Shown here: piece by piece, positions 7,187-16,457 of the stretch
How the letters are laid out: every line of letters starts with the position of its first letter
How positions within the stretch are numbered: the first letter of the stretch is position 1
From: Treponema succinifaciens DSM 2489
GTDB taxonomy: Bacteria; Spirochaetota; Spirochaetia; Treponematales; Treponemataceae
Direction: 5' to 3'
Length of the DNA: 64,000 nt
NCBI RefSeq assembly: GCF_000195275.1
Contig: NC_015385.1
Location: 2,124,501-2,188,500 of the forward strand
Made by a program: the position numbers and the translations under genes
The notes under the pieces: model-generated
Seen by the model: the letters and a program-made list of their open reading frames with translations, nothing else
The model's database searches: none
Told to the model about the DNA's origin: nothing

Positions 7187-8539
7187 TTACAAAAACATTG
7201 CCATATAAACTGGTAAATAAATTATGCCGTTTTCTTCCTTAAAATCTGAGGTGTGAATGACAAAACATTTATCGGTATATTCTGCGAATTTTTTCCTAAA
7301 CTTGTTAAGCGAAGAAATTGTATAACGCTTTGAGGATTTTACTTCGATTCCCTGAATGTTGTGACGCGAAGTAACCTTATTTTTTGTAATAAGAAAATCA
7401 ATTTCCATGCGGGAAGCAGAATCTTCATTGTCAGACTTTGAATAAAAGTAGAGTTTGTGTCCGCTTGCTGTAAGCATCTGGGAAACAATGTTTTCAAAAA
7501 TCATTCCTTCGTTTACTTCAAGCTTTCCAAAAAGCAGTTTTTTATAAATTTCTTCAGCGACAAGACCATTTTCGTCAAACGCGTGGCTAATTAAAAGTCC
7601 AGTATCTGCCATGTAGCATTTTAATGTGGTGCGGCTCATATTCATTTTTAATGCGATATTAGGCTCATCAGCATTGTAGCAAATGTTTACGATTCTAGAA
7701 TCTTTAAGCCACATAAACGCGTCATCATAATTGCGCATTTTTGCATCTTTTTTTAAGGAAGCCAGCTTAAATTTTTTTTCGTGCTTAGAAAGCTGAGAAG
7801 GAATTTCATCAAAAATAGATTCCGCTTTTAATTCCGAGCCTTTTGCGTGCTTTTGAATATCGTTACGATACAGCTCCAGAATTTCCCGCTTTATCATATC
7901 TACCTTTTCAAAATTTTTTGATTCACAATATTCTTTTACAGCTTGCGGCATTCCGCCGACTATAAGATAAAGCCTGAATAAATCCATAGCCTTTCTATGC
8001 AAAGCCTGCCCCATAGGAATTTTCTTTTCAAAGCAATTTTTTACAACAGGAATCAACGTGTCATTTCCTAAAGCAAGCAAAAACTCCTCAAAATCCATGG
8101 GATTTAACTGTAAATGATGTTCTTCCGATGGAATTAAAATGTCCTGTGTATTTTTTTTAATGGAAAGAAGGGAGCCTGTTTCTATAAAATCATAGCGCCC
8201 ATCAGCAACAAGATATTTAATTGCGGCTCTGGCTCTTGGAAAAAACTGAACCTCATCAAAAATAAAGAGCGTGTTGCGTTCGTGCAGTTTTACAGAATAA
8301 TAGGCAGAAAGGTGCATAAAAAGAGTGTCTAAATCAGAAAGGTATTTTTCAAATAGTTCTTTGATTTCATCAGGAGCAGAAAAAAAATCTATGAGGATAT
8401 ATGATTCATATTCATTTTTTGCAAATTCCTGCGCAAGAAAGCTTTTTCCAACACGGCGAGCGCCTTCAATCATGATGGCACATTTTCCTTTTTCTTCATC
8501 CTTCCATTTTAAGAGAGTTTTATATGCCTTTCGATACAT
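7187..8539 (-). CDS. AAA-type ATPase with DUF4143 C-terminus
   Basis: 450 residues. The N-terminal AAA_14 ATPase has Walker A IEGARRVGKS (about 24-33) and Walker B TLFIFDEVQ. A winged-helix-like middle follows, then a DUF4143 domain with a nuclease-like pattern (MEIDFLITK ... IQGIEVKSSKRY). These ATPases are widespread in gut bacteria and archaea; their role is unsettled, with DNA- or defence-related suggestions. A similar ATPase lies divergently at 8859, of different length and clearly different sequence. Confidence 0.85.
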   Translation of the reverse strand: MYRKAYKTLLKWKDEEKGKCAIMIEGARRVGKSFLAQEFAKNEYESYILIDFFSAPDEIKELFEKYLSDLDTLFMHLSAYYSVKLHERNTLFIFDEVQFFPRARAAIKYLVADGRYDFIETGSLLSIKKNTQDILIPSEEHHLQLNPMDFEEFLLALGNDTLIPVVKNCFEKKIPMGQALHRKAMDLFRLYLIVGGMPQAVKEYCESKNFEKVDMIKREILELYRNDIQKHAKGSELKAESIFDEIPSQLSKHEKKFKLASLKKDAKMRNYDDAFMWLKDSRIVNICYNADEPNIALKMNMSRTTLKCYMADTGLLISHAFDENGLVAEEIYKKLLFGKLEVNEGMIFENIVSQMLTASGHKLYFYSKSDNEDSASRMEIDFLITKNKVTSRHNIQGIEVKSSKRYTISSLNKFRKKFAEYTDKCFVIHTSDFKEENGIIYLPVYMAMFL

Positions 8540-8821
8540 ATTTACACCTTTTTGACTTTAATTTTTATTAAATCATACACCATTTTAAGATTATTAACAA
8601 ACAAAAATTACACCTTTTTAAATGTATGGAAAAATATGCAGAACCAAAAACACTTGACGCCCGCGGGAAAGCTTTATTCCATCTGGCTTTATTGGAAGAA
8701 AAGTGACTTAGATAAACGCCTCTCAAACCACAAGAATTCGGGAGGTAAAATCTAAAACTTCGAGCCGCGGACTTCAACTCCTTTTGCAAATAAAAACTTT
8801 CCGCTATACCTGAAACTTTTC
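8540..8821. other. Intergenic region between two divergent ATPase genes
   Basis: Together with the promoter at 8822-8850 this is a 319-bp gap. A 26-codon plus-strand frame begins at an ATG near 8633 (MEKYAEPKTLDARGKALFHL) and ends at a TGA. It looks like the start of a lost gene, but I cannot identify it. I see no RNA gene. Confidence 0.3.
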
Positions 8822-8850
8822 TTGAATTCCAGAACTTTTTCGGTTATACT
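8822..8850 (+). promoter_or_regulatory. Sigma-70-like promoter, leaderless type
   Basis: TTGAAT (8822-8827), a 17-bp spacer, then TATACT (8845-8850). The ATG of the next gene begins eight bases later and no Shine-Dalgarno is present, so the transcript should start at or next to the start codon. Confidence 0.6.
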
Positions 8851-8858
8851 GGAAACAA

Positions 8859-10085
8859 ATGAAACAGATTGCGCTGGACAGATTCGGAATCGACGAAATA
8901 ATTTCTCTTTACAAGGACAAGTCCGTCATAAAAGTGCTTCAGGGAATACGGCGGTCGGGAAAGTCGTTCATGCTTGAGCTTCTTTCACGGAAGATTATGA
9001 AAAAAGGCGCGGCGGAAAACCAGATTCTTCTATTAAATATGGAAGATTTTGAGAACGCGGAATTACTGGACGCAAAAAAGCTCTACGACTTTATAAAATC
9101 AAAAAGCGAGGCGGCCGGCGGAAAAAAACTCTATCTTTTTCTGGATGAGGTTCAGGAAGTCAGCGGTTGGGAAAAGCTTGTGAATTCGCTCTACTCTTCC
9201 GCTACGATTGACGCGGACATCTACATAACCGGCAGCAACGCAAATCTTCTTTCCTCCGAGCTGGCGACTTACCTGAGCGGTCGCTATGTCCTGATTCACG
9301 TCTGGCCGCTTTCCTACAGGGAATTTTTGTATTTCAATTCTGAAAACGACTCTGCGGCGGCGTTCAGAAAATTCATTGAATTCGGAGGATTTCCGGGACT
9401 GAAAGACATGATGGAAAATCCTGTCCAAATCCGCTCGTATCTGGAAGGAATCTATTCAACTGTTCTTCTGAAAGACGTGATTGCCCGCAACAGAATCCGC
9501 AACACTGCGGTTCTTGAAAAAATCATTCTGTACATCGCCGACAACACAGGAAACATTTTTTCCGCAAAACGGATTTCCGACTTCATGAAGTCCGGCGGAC
9601 GCCCGCTTTCCGTGGAGACAATCTACAACGACATAAAATATCTTGAGAACGCGCTGGTCCTGCACAAAGTTCCGCGGTATGACGTGCGCGGCAAAAAAAT
9701 CCTTGAGACGATGGAAAAATATTACCTTGCCGACCAGGGGCTGCTGACATTCCTGCACGGCTACAAGGACACCTACATAAACGGCATTCTTGAAAACATC
9801 GTGTTCATCGAACTTCTTCGGCGCGGCTACAAGGTCTTTATCGGAAAAATCGGCGACATGGAGATTGACTTTGCGGCAGAAAAAAACGGCGAAAAACTCT
9901 ACGTTCAGGTCGCATACCTAATCGGCTCGGAAGAGACAAAAAAAAGGGAACTCCGCCCTCTAAAATCGCTTCTGGCACTAGGCGACAACTTTCCAAAACT
10001 CATTCTTACAATGGACGACCTTCCGCCCTCAAACGAAAACGGAATTATAAGGAAGAATATAAGGGAGTGGATTTTGGAGGGGTGA
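8859..10085 (+). CDS. AAA_14 ATPase with DUF4143 C-terminus
   Basis: 408 residues. Walker A LQGIRRSGKSFM (about 27-38), Walker B LYLFLDEVQEV, sensor-like DIYITGSNANLL, then GRYVLIHVWPLSYREF, which is typical of this family. The C-terminal DUF4143 part (MEIDFAAEKNGEKLYVQVAY) has the D...(E/Q)xx arrangement of a restriction-like fold, with Gln replacing the usual Glu in VQV. The usual family length is about 380-420. It is divergent from the related gene at 7187-8539. Base composition is richer in G and C than its neighbours, consistent with separate acquisition. Confidence 0.88.
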   Translation: MKQIALDRFGIDEIISLYKDKSVIKVLQGIRRSGKSFMLELLSRKIMKKGAAENQILLLNMEDFENAELLDAKKLYDFIKSKSEAAGGKKLYLFLDEVQEVSGWEKLVNSLYSSATIDADIYITGSNANLLSSELATYLSGRYVLIHVWPLSYREFLYFNSENDSAAAFRKFIEFGGFPGLKDMMENPVQIRSYLEGIYSTVLLKDVIARNRIRNTAVLEKIILYIADNTGNIFSAKRISDFMKSGGRPLSVETIYNDIKYLENALVLHKVPRYDVRGKKILETMEKYYLADQGLLTFLHGYKDTYINGILENIVFIELLRRGYKVFIGKIGDMEIDFAAEKNGEKLYVQVAYLIGSEETKKRELRPLKSLLALGDNFPKLILTMDDLPPSNENGIIRKNIREWILEG

Positions 10086-10249
10086 AAGGAGTTGCGGGCG
10101 GAAAACGGTAAGAATCCGGATGCTCAAATTGCATAACTTTTTGACAAAACAGTCAAAAATGGCTGAACTTCTCATCTGTTTTCTTGCTTTCCGCCTCTTT
10201 TATGGTTATTTTCTTTGTAGGTTGTATGCAATTTTTACAGGAGGTTCAC

Positions 10250-10801
10250 ATGAAAAAAGGAAGCAGAATCAGGAAGATTTTTTCTTTGGCCGCCGTTTTT
10301 AGCTGCATTGCAAGCCTTTCAGCCCAGTCAGTCTCCGAAAAAAGCAATGCAAACCTTGAGCCTGTGCGGAATTTTGAGCTCGAGCGGTATCTTGGAAAAT
10401 GGTACGAGATCGGCAGGTTTGACTTCAAGTGGGAAAAAAATCTGAAAAACGTTACGGCCGACTACTCGCTGAACAAAAACGGCACTGTCAAGGTTGTAAA
10501 TTCTGGCTATGATTATGTCAGCAAAAAACAGAAACAGTCCGTGGGAAAGGCGAAATTCGCCGGGAACCAAAATTCCGGAAGCCTGAAAGTCTCGTTCTTT
10601 TGGCCGTTTTACAGCGACTACAAAATCATTGCGCTTGATTCCGAATACAACTACGCGCTTGTCGCAGGAGCAAACAAAAAACTTCTGTGGATTTTGAGCC
10701 GCACAAAGACGATTCCAGATGACGTCAAGGAACGCTACATTCAGACTGCCCAGAACGCAGGCTACGATTTGAACGGTTTTGTCTGGACAGAGCAGGAATA
10801 A
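10250..10801 (+). CDS. Lipocalin (Blc-type)
   Basis: 183 residues from an ATG with AGGAGG six bases upstream; longer in-frame starts lack one. The signal peptide (MKKGSRIRKIFSLAAVFSC...) ends near LSAQS. A possible lipobox-like Cys (FSCIAS) is present but is not convincing as a lipidation site. The lipocalin signature is FELERYLGKWYEIGRF, followed by beta strands and LWILSRTKTIPDD. Bacterial lipocalins bind lipids or hydrophobic ligands in the cell envelope. It stands alone between an ATPase and a helicase gene. Confidence 0.88.
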   Translation: MKKGSRIRKIFSLAAVFSCIASLSAQSVSEKSNANLEPVRNFELERYLGKWYEIGRFDFKWEKNLKNVTADYSLNKNGTVKVVNSGYDYVSKKQKQSVGKAKFAGNQNSGSLKVSFFWPFYSDYKIIALDSEYNYALVAGANKKLLWILSRTKTIPDDVKERYIQTAQNAGYDLNGFVWTEQE

Positions 10802-10920
10802 AAAATCTGGCATGACTGAAAATTTTGGTTGTGCCGGAAAAAAGGGGCTAGGTTATTAGCAGAAAAAATTTCTAATATCTTTTCGGATTCTAATAAACAT
10901 ACAGTCGTTTATAAAGAATA

Positions 10921-10949
10921 TTCACAAAAATACATTATAGTTTTAGAAT
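10921..10949 (+). promoter_or_regulatory. Promoter of the helicase gene, leaderless type
   Basis: TTCACA (10921-10926), 17 bp, TAGAAT (10944-10949), then six bases to the ATG at 10956. No ribosome site is present. Confidence 0.45.
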
Positions 10950-10955
10950 TGCTTT

Positions 10956-13900
10956 ATGGACTCTATTTGTAAAGATATTTTCCGTTCTATTCATGAGGGA
11001 TGCTGGATTTATATTGAATACAAAAACAAAAGTGAAGAATGCACAAAATACTGGATTGCAATTCGAAACATAAATCTACAAAAGAAAAGTCTTGAGGCAA
11101 CAGGGCTTCATCTTGGCGACTTTACAACAAAAAATCTTTTTTTACTTATTGAAAAAATTCTCCGTATTCGAATAATAGAGGGAACTTATTTTAAAACAAA
11201 CAAAGATTTAATAGAAAACATTGATCTTTATCCGCAGAAATATAAAGAGATTTTTTCTGAAATTGTAAACTTAAAAACTCTGAATTATCTTTCTGACTGC
11301 AACAAACTTGCTGATATTCCAAAACTCAACACAAAATACGAGCTTATAAATCGGCTTGATTCTTCAAAACTGAAAAACAGGATTTACAATTTGGACGACG
11401 AGCAATTTAAAATGTTCGTAAACAGTTTTAAAAAATCCGCAGAAACAAAAGAAGAAAAAAATATTAACAGCACAATTCAAATTGCCCTAAACGAGCTGAG
11501 CATTCACACTCAAAAAGGACTTTATGTTTTGGCTTACCGGGAAGTGCGATTTGATGTTGAACGAAAAATTTTAATTGCAGGAAATAAAATCAAAATTTGC
11601 TCGGAATTCTGCATGGAAAAAAGCGCTGACAAAAACAGTAAAAAACTGAGCATTTTAAATTTTATCGATAACGAAGACTTATCTTTGCTTGAGAATTTTG
11701 AAGAGAATGCAGAAACAATAAAAGATATCGTAATGCAAAACATCAAAAACAAAAAAGATTGTGCAGTTGATGACAGGCCTTATTTTCTTTGCTTGCATCG
11801 GGATTTAAATATCGACCTTGAAAAAGAATATGAATCAATCATAAATATGTATTCCCAAAATAATGTTACAGTTCCGATTCAAGCATTTTTTGGCGAGCTT
11901 CATTCGACAAAACAAAATGACAAAGTTTATCCTCTGGCGTTGATAAACAAAAATGTAAACCTTGACCAGCTGCTTGCAATTCACACTGCAATGAATTTTC
12001 CAGTCGCATATATTCAAGGACCGCCCGGAACAGGAAAAACTACAACCATAATTAGCACGATTATCACGGCATTTTTTAATTCAAAAACCGTTCTTTTTTC
12101 TTCATACAACAACCATCCGATTGACGGTGTCTTTGAAAAATTGACAAACTTAAAATATAAGAATTACAGAATTCCATTTCCGATTCTGCGAATTGGCAGT
12201 AACGATCGGATTCAAGAAACCTGCCTCTACATTAAAAATTTACTTTTACAAATAAAATCTCTAAAATATTTTGATACAGTTTTACAACAAAACAAAGAGA
12301 GCCAAATTGAACGGACTAAAAAACTTACAGAACTTTTGCAGAAACACGAAGAACAGCTTGACTTGGCTGAACGAAGAGAATTAATTGAAGAAATGCTTTC
12401 AAAAAGCGAAAATATGAATCTTCGGATGAATCTTGAAGGCCAGCAATATTCCAAAATCAAGAAACGCCTTGAAGAAATCGGAAACATCAGCGATGAAGAC
12501 GCTCTCAGCCTTTTGGATTTTGACCACGAAAAACTGATGCAGTTTATAAACTTTACCTCGGTGAAATTCTTAAAACGGCTTTTTGAAGACGAATACAAAG
12601 ATTTTATTGAGATTTTGAATATTAAAAATAAAGAAAAGCAATCTACAGAATTTAACAAATACTTTTCTGTATCTGAAAATATTTTTAAAATGCAAAAAGT
12701 ATTTCCCGTTTTTTGTTCAACTTGCATTTCAACGCAGAAGATTGGCGGACCACAAACTTACTTTGACATGACAATCATTGATGAAGCAAGCCAATGCAAT
12801 ACGGCAGTTTCGCTAGTTCCGATTATCCGCGGAAAAAATCTTATGCTTGTGGGAGATCCTCAGCAGCTGAATCCTGTAATTACACTGGATAAAAATATTA
12901 ACGAAGAGCTGAAAGCCAAATACAAGGTGAATGAAAATTATGATTACATCAAAAATTCAATTTACAAAGCATATCTTGCCAGCGATTCTGTAAGCCAGGA
13001 AATTCTTTTACATAATCATTATAGATGTGCAAAGGAAATCATTGAATTCAGCAATAAAAAATATTATAACAATCAGCTAAATATAAAATCTGAAATTACA
13101 AAGGAAAAGCCACTCGTCTTCTGTGAAGTTCGTGAAAACTATTTTGCCGATAAAAACACCTCTCTGGATGAAGCTGAAAAAATTGTGCAGTATGTAAAAA
13201 ATCATCCGGATAAGAAAATTGGAATCATCACTCCGTTTAAAAATCAAAAAGATTTAATCGATTATAAATTGAAGGAAAACCATCTTGAAAACAAGGCAAG
13301 TTGCGGAACAGTCCACGCATTTCAGGGTGATGAAAAAGATGAGATTTTGTTTTCACTTGCGCTTACAAGCCATACATATTCAAAAACTTACGATTGGCTT
13401 AAAAATAATCGGGAACTTTTAAACGTTGCAGTTTCAAGGGCTAAAGATAAATTTATAATTTTTTCGAACAGCGAAGAACTAAAAAGACTTCACAAAAATG
13501 ATGATAGCGATGATTTATACGAACTGGCAGAATATGTAAAAAAGAACGGCGAATATAAAATCACACCAAGGGTATCTTCTTCCAGAGCACTTGGAATAAA
13601 ACCTTACAGCACGGAAACTGAAAACACCTTTCTGACAACATTAAATCACGCAATTTCAACACTGTTAGAATCGGACGGAAAATTTTCGGTAGAACGGGAA
13701 GTTCAGCTTTCACACCTATTTGAAAAAAATCCAAGCGACAGTGATTTTTTCTACAAAGGAAGCCTGGATTTTGTAATTTACAAAAAAGGCTTCAGAAACA
13801 GAAAAGATGCAGTTCTGGCAATAGAACTTGACGGTCCAGAACATCACAACAATCCGAATATAATCGCAAGAGATGAAAAGAAAAAACAGATTTGCAAAAA

Positions 13901-13991
13901 CCACGGCTTTGATTTGTTGCACATTGATAACACTTATGCAAGACGCTATTGCTTTGTAAAGGAAATTCTGACAGAATTTTTGGAAGACTAA
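10956..13991 (+). CDS. SF1 (UPF1/DNA2-like) helicase with WYL-like N-terminus and DUF2726-like nuclease C-terminus
   Basis: 1,011 residues. Residues about 5-75 (CWIYIEYKNKSEECTKYWIA ... IRIIEGTYF) fit a WYL-type Sm-fold ligand domain; this is an inference. Superfamily 1 helicase motifs follow: Walker A GPPGTGKT from 355, IIDEASQ (Asp609, Glu610), GDPQQLNPV, HYRC, HAFQGDEKDEI and NVAVSRAKDKF. Between Walker A and B lies a roughly 130-residue charged coiled-coil insertion. The C-terminal 90 residues (LAIELDGPEHHNNPNIIARD) resemble DUF2726/restriction-like nucleases. Ligand-sensor, helicase and nuclease in one chain suggest defence or repair. It is followed by gene debris and probably stands alone. 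Confidence 0.85.
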   Translation: MDSICKDIFRSIHEGCWIYIEYKNKSEECTKYWIAIRNINLQKKSLEATGLHLGDFTTKNLFLLIEKILRIRIIEGTYFKTNKDLIENIDLYPQKYKEIFSEIVNLKTLNYLSDCNKLADIPKLNTKYELINRLDSSKLKNRIYNLDDEQFKMFVNSFKKSAETKEEKNINSTIQIALNELSIHTQKGLYVLAYREVRFDVERKILIAGNKIKICSEFCMEKSADKNSKKLSILNFIDNEDLSLLENFEENAETIKDIVMQNIKNKKDCAVDDRPYFLCLHRDLNIDLEKEYESIINMYSQNNVTVPIQAFFGELHSTKQNDKVYPLALINKNVNLDQLLAIHTAMNFPVAYIQGPPGTGKTTTIISTIITAFFNSKTVLFSSYNNHPIDGVFEKLTNLKYKNYRIPFPILRIGSNDRIQETCLYIKNLLLQIKSLKYFDTVLQQNKESQIERTKKLTELLQKHEEQLDLAERRELIEEMLSKSENMNLRMNLEGQQYSKIKKRLEEIGNISDEDALSLLDFDHEKLMQFINFTSVKFLKRLFEDEYKDFIEILNIKNKEKQSTEFNKYFSVSENIFKMQKVFPVFCSTCISTQKIGGPQTYFDMTIIDEASQCNTAVSLVPIIRGKNLMLVGDPQQLNPVITLDKNINEELKAKYKVNENYDYIKNSIYKAYLASDSVSQEILLHNHYRCAKEIIEFSNKKYYNNQLNIKSEITKEKPLVFCEVRENYFADKNTSLDEAEKIVQYVKNHPDKKIGIITPFKNQKDLIDYKLKENHLENKASCGTVHAFQGDEKDEILFSLALTSHTYSKTYDWLKNNRELLNVAVSRAKDKFIIFSNSEELKRLHKNDDSDDLYELAEYVKKNGEYKITPRVSSSRALGIKPYSTETENTFLTTLNHAISTLLESDGKFSVEREVQLSHLFEKNPSDSDFFYKGSLDFVIYKKGFRNRKDAVLAIELDGPEHHNNPNIIARDEKKKQICKNHGFDLLHIDNTYARRYCFVKEILTEFLED

Positions 13992-14081
13992 AAAAGAGAA
14001 ACAGCAGTTTTTTAGTAAAAGTAAAAATGCAGTGAGCAAGAAATGCAAAAACTCTTTGCAGAAAATCAATTTTATTTTATG

Positions 14082-14290
14082 AATAAAACATACGGGCAAT
14101 ACCTAAAAGATTTCAAATTATCGGATTATGATTTTTCTTTTGAAAAAAAAATTATTTCTATCACTGGAATAAGAAAAAGGATACAGAAAAATATAAATCT
14201 TTTTATAAAATATATATTGCCAATGCAACAAAAGTTATTAACAGCAGAACAAATAAAATGGTTGACGAATTGATTGAACTGTTATTATAA
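14082..14290 (+). pseudogene. Short frameshifted gene or remnant after the helicase
   Basis: The frame MNKTYGQYLKDFKLSDYDFSFEKK runs into a tract of nine A (14143-14151). In the given frame the continuation is low-quality, but the -1 frame reads NYFYHWNKKKDTEKYKSFYK and ends MVDELIELLL at a TAA (14288-14290). The two parts look like one roughly 69-residue protein split at the A-tract. Function unknown. The tract could be a mutation, slippage site or length-variable switch. Confidence 0.4.
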
Positions 14291-14376
14291 CTGATTTTTC
14301 AAATAATAAAAACAAAAGTTTAAAAGCTGTCAAAATTTTACTTGATGTGTTTCCAAGAGATGCAAGAGTTTTCCTA

Positions 14377-14547
14377 TTATTTCTTTCCAACCCCATACCC
14401 CATCATTCTGTAAAAGTCCTCTTTCCAGATTATGTTGCCGTAGCCTTTTCCGTTGGCGGTGTAGTTTGTGCAGGCAAGAAAGTGTTTTGAGCCGTCTTTT
14501 GATGATTTTACAATCAGATAACCGTCGGCGCATGAATTGCATTTCAT
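14377..14547 (-). pseudogene. Remnant of a UvrD-type helicase C-terminal zinc-finger tail
   Basis: On the reverse strand a 56-codon frame begins MKCNSCADGYLIVKSS and contains FLACTNYTANGKGYGN. CxxC...GYLIVK...CTNY with a downstream Gly-rich loop is the topoisomerase-like zinc finger at the end of some UvrD/RecB-like helicases, with one Cys lost. The frame stays open upstream for 11 codons (VLNRIDSGKLSI) to a TAA, as expected for a helicase tail whose body has been deleted. 14291-14376 and 14581-14700 show no gene. Confidence 0.55.
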
Positions 14548-14720
14548 AATTGAAAGTTTACCTGAATCAATGCGGTTGAGAACTTAATCAATTCACATCA
14601 TGCGTAAGCCCTGGTCCGTCTTTTCCTATCATTCCTATCAATTGTAATGAATCCCACTAATCGCTATACTAGAGCCAAGACTATTTATCTTAGTACAAAA
14701 ACTTTATGGAGGTTTTATAT

Positions 14721-16385
14721 ATGGCAGATACAATGCATGCTTTGGAAAAAAATCCGAACTGGAAAGGCCGTCGCGGTCCTGTGGTTCTTGTAATCATGGA
14801 CGGTGTTGGCTACGGAAAATATGTTGAGGGCGACGCTGTAAAGGCAAGCCGCATGAAGTACCTTGACTGGTTCACGGCGAACTGTCCGCACACAAAGCTC
14901 AAGGCCCACGGAACAGCGGTAGGACTTCCTTCTGACGACGACATGGGAAACAGCGAAGTCGGACACAACGCTATGGGCTGCGGACGCGTGTTCGCACAGG
15001 GAGCTAAGCTTGTAGGCGAGTCAATCAAATCAGGCAAGATGTTCCAGGACGCAACCTGGCAGAAGCTCATCAAGAACGTGAACAGCAAAGGCTCAACCCT
15101 TCACTTTATAGGACTTGTATCTGACGGAAACGTTCACTCCCACATCGACCACCTCAAGGCGATGATTGAAGAGGCGAACAAGGAAGGAGTAAAGAAAATC
15201 CGCGTGCACGCATTGCTTGACGGACGCGACGTTGACCCTACTTCCGCACTGAACTACATCACACCGCTTGAAGAATTCCTTGCGGGCTTTGCAGGCTGCG
15301 ACTATCAGATTGCCTCCGGCGGCGGACGTATGTACATGACAATGGACCGCTACAACGCTGACTGGAGCATGGTTGAGCGCGGATGGAAGGCGCACGTTCT
15401 GGGCGAAGGACGTATGTTCGACTCTGCGACAAAGGCAATCGAAACCTACCGCACCGAAGTCCCGGGCGTTCTTGACCAGGATATGCACGAGTTCGTAATC
15501 GCAAAGGACGGAAAGCCAGTCGGAACAATCAACGACGGCGACAGCGTAATCTACTTCAACTTCCGCGGAGACCGTGCCCTAGAGATGACACGCGCGTTTG
15601 AAACACCGGCAGGAGGCGAGCTTCCGTTTGACAGAAAGCGTGTTCCGGCCGTTGAGTATGCCGGTATGATGGAATACGACGGAGACGCGCACATTCCTGC
15701 CCAGTATCTTGTGAATCCTCCGAGCATTGACCGCACAATGGGCGAATACCTCACAAAGACAGGTGTTCACCTCATGGCGATTTCCGAGACCCAGAAGTAC
15801 GGACACGTTACATACTTCTTCAACGGAAACAAGCAGGGCAAGTTCGACGAAAAGCTTGAGGACTATGTTGAAGTTCCAAGCGATGTTGTTCCGTTCGAGC
15901 AGCGTCCTTGGATGAAATGCGCTGAAATCACCGACAAGGTTATTGAGGCAATCAAGAGCGGAAAGTACGACCACATCAGACTGAACTACCCGAACGGAGA
16001 CATGGTCGGACACACTGGCGTATTCAACGCGGTGGTCTGCTCAATGGAAGGCATGGACCTTCAGCTTGGAAGATTGAAGGCGGCAATCGAGGAAGCCGGT
16101 GGAATCATGTGCATCACGGCTGACCACGGAAACTCAGACGATATGTACGAGCACGCAAAGGACGGCAGCGTAAAGAAGGACAAGGACGGAGAGCCAAAGG
16201 CAAAGACATCGCACTCGCTCAACCCGGTACCGGGAATCATCTATGACCCTGAATACAAGGGCGAATACGACAACACCAAGCTCAACGACGGACTTGGAAT
16301 CTCATCCTGGCCTGCAACAATAATGAATCTTATGGGCTATGTTCCGCCGACGGACTACGACAAGAGCATGGTCAACTTGAAGTAG
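14721..16385 (+). CDS. gpmI: 2,3-bisphosphoglycerate-independent phosphoglycerate mutase
   Basis: About 554 residues; interconverts 2- and 3-phosphoglycerate in glycolysis, a two-metal alkaline-phosphatase-fold enzyme. Metal and catalytic motifs are VVLVIMDGVG at the N-terminus, DDDMGNSEVGHNAMG with catalytic Ser78, LLDGRDVDP, and ITADHGNSDDM near the C-terminus. GGAGG eight bases upstream sets the start at 14721; an ATG at 14706 is in frame but overlaps that ribosome site. Codon use is noticeably biased toward C-ending codons compared with neighbours, as expected for a highly expressed gene. It is a single-gene unit ending at a strong hairpin. Confidence 0.97.
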   Translation: MADTMHALEKNPNWKGRRGPVVLVIMDGVGYGKYVEGDAVKASRMKYLDWFTANCPHTKLKAHGTAVGLPSDDDMGNSEVGHNAMGCGRVFAQGAKLVGESIKSGKMFQDATWQKLIKNVNSKGSTLHFIGLVSDGNVHSHIDHLKAMIEEANKEGVKKIRVHALLDGRDVDPTSALNYITPLEEFLAGFAGCDYQIASGGGRMYMTMDRYNADWSMVERGWKAHVLGEGRMFDSATKAIETYRTEVPGVLDQDMHEFVIAKDGKPVGTINDGDSVIYFNFRGDRALEMTRAFETPAGGELPFDRKRVPAVEYAGMMEYDGDAHIPAQYLVNPPSIDRTMGEYLTKTGVHLMAISETQKYGHVTYFFNGNKQGKFDEKLEDYVEVPSDVVPFEQRPWMKCAEITDKVIEAIKSGKYDHIRLNYPNGDMVGHTGVFNAVVCSMEGMDLQLGRLKAAIEEAGGIMCITADHGNSDDMYEHAKDGSVKKDKDGEPKAKTSHSLNPVPGIIYDPEYKGEYDNTKLNDGLGISSWPATIMNLMGYVPPTDYDKSMVNLK

Positions 16386-16405
16386 GCACAACAATAAGCG
16401 CATAA

Positions 16406-16442
16406 CAAAGGGCATCCCAAAAACGGATGCCCTTTGTTTTTT
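16406..16442. terminator. Bidirectional terminator between gpmI and the serine hydrolase
   Basis: A perfect 12-bp stem (CAAAGGGCATCC with GGATGCCCTTTG) around a 7-base loop, followed by TTTTTTATTTT on the plus strand. It ends gpmI and lies just past the stop of the convergent 16458-17768 gene. Confidence 0.9.
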
Positions 16443-16457
16443 ATTTTATTCTACTTG

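Noticed and set aside
8568-8789. Antisense 73-codon frame between the two ATPases
   Set aside because: No ribosome site, low-complexity composition, no family resemblance.
10815-10970. Possible small gene just before the helicase (frame ending VLELLYGLYL)
   Set aside because: Open for about 50 codons but with no ATG and only a weak TTG start. It overlaps the helicase start and has no known relative.
12227-12727. Antisense frame of 166 codons inside the helicase gene
   Set aside because: Ser/Phe/Lys-rich shadow of the AT-rich coiled-coil region, with no start signal.
15093-15488. Antisense frames across gpmI
   Set aside because: They mirror codon structure of a clear housekeeping gene and have no ribosome sites or family resemblance.
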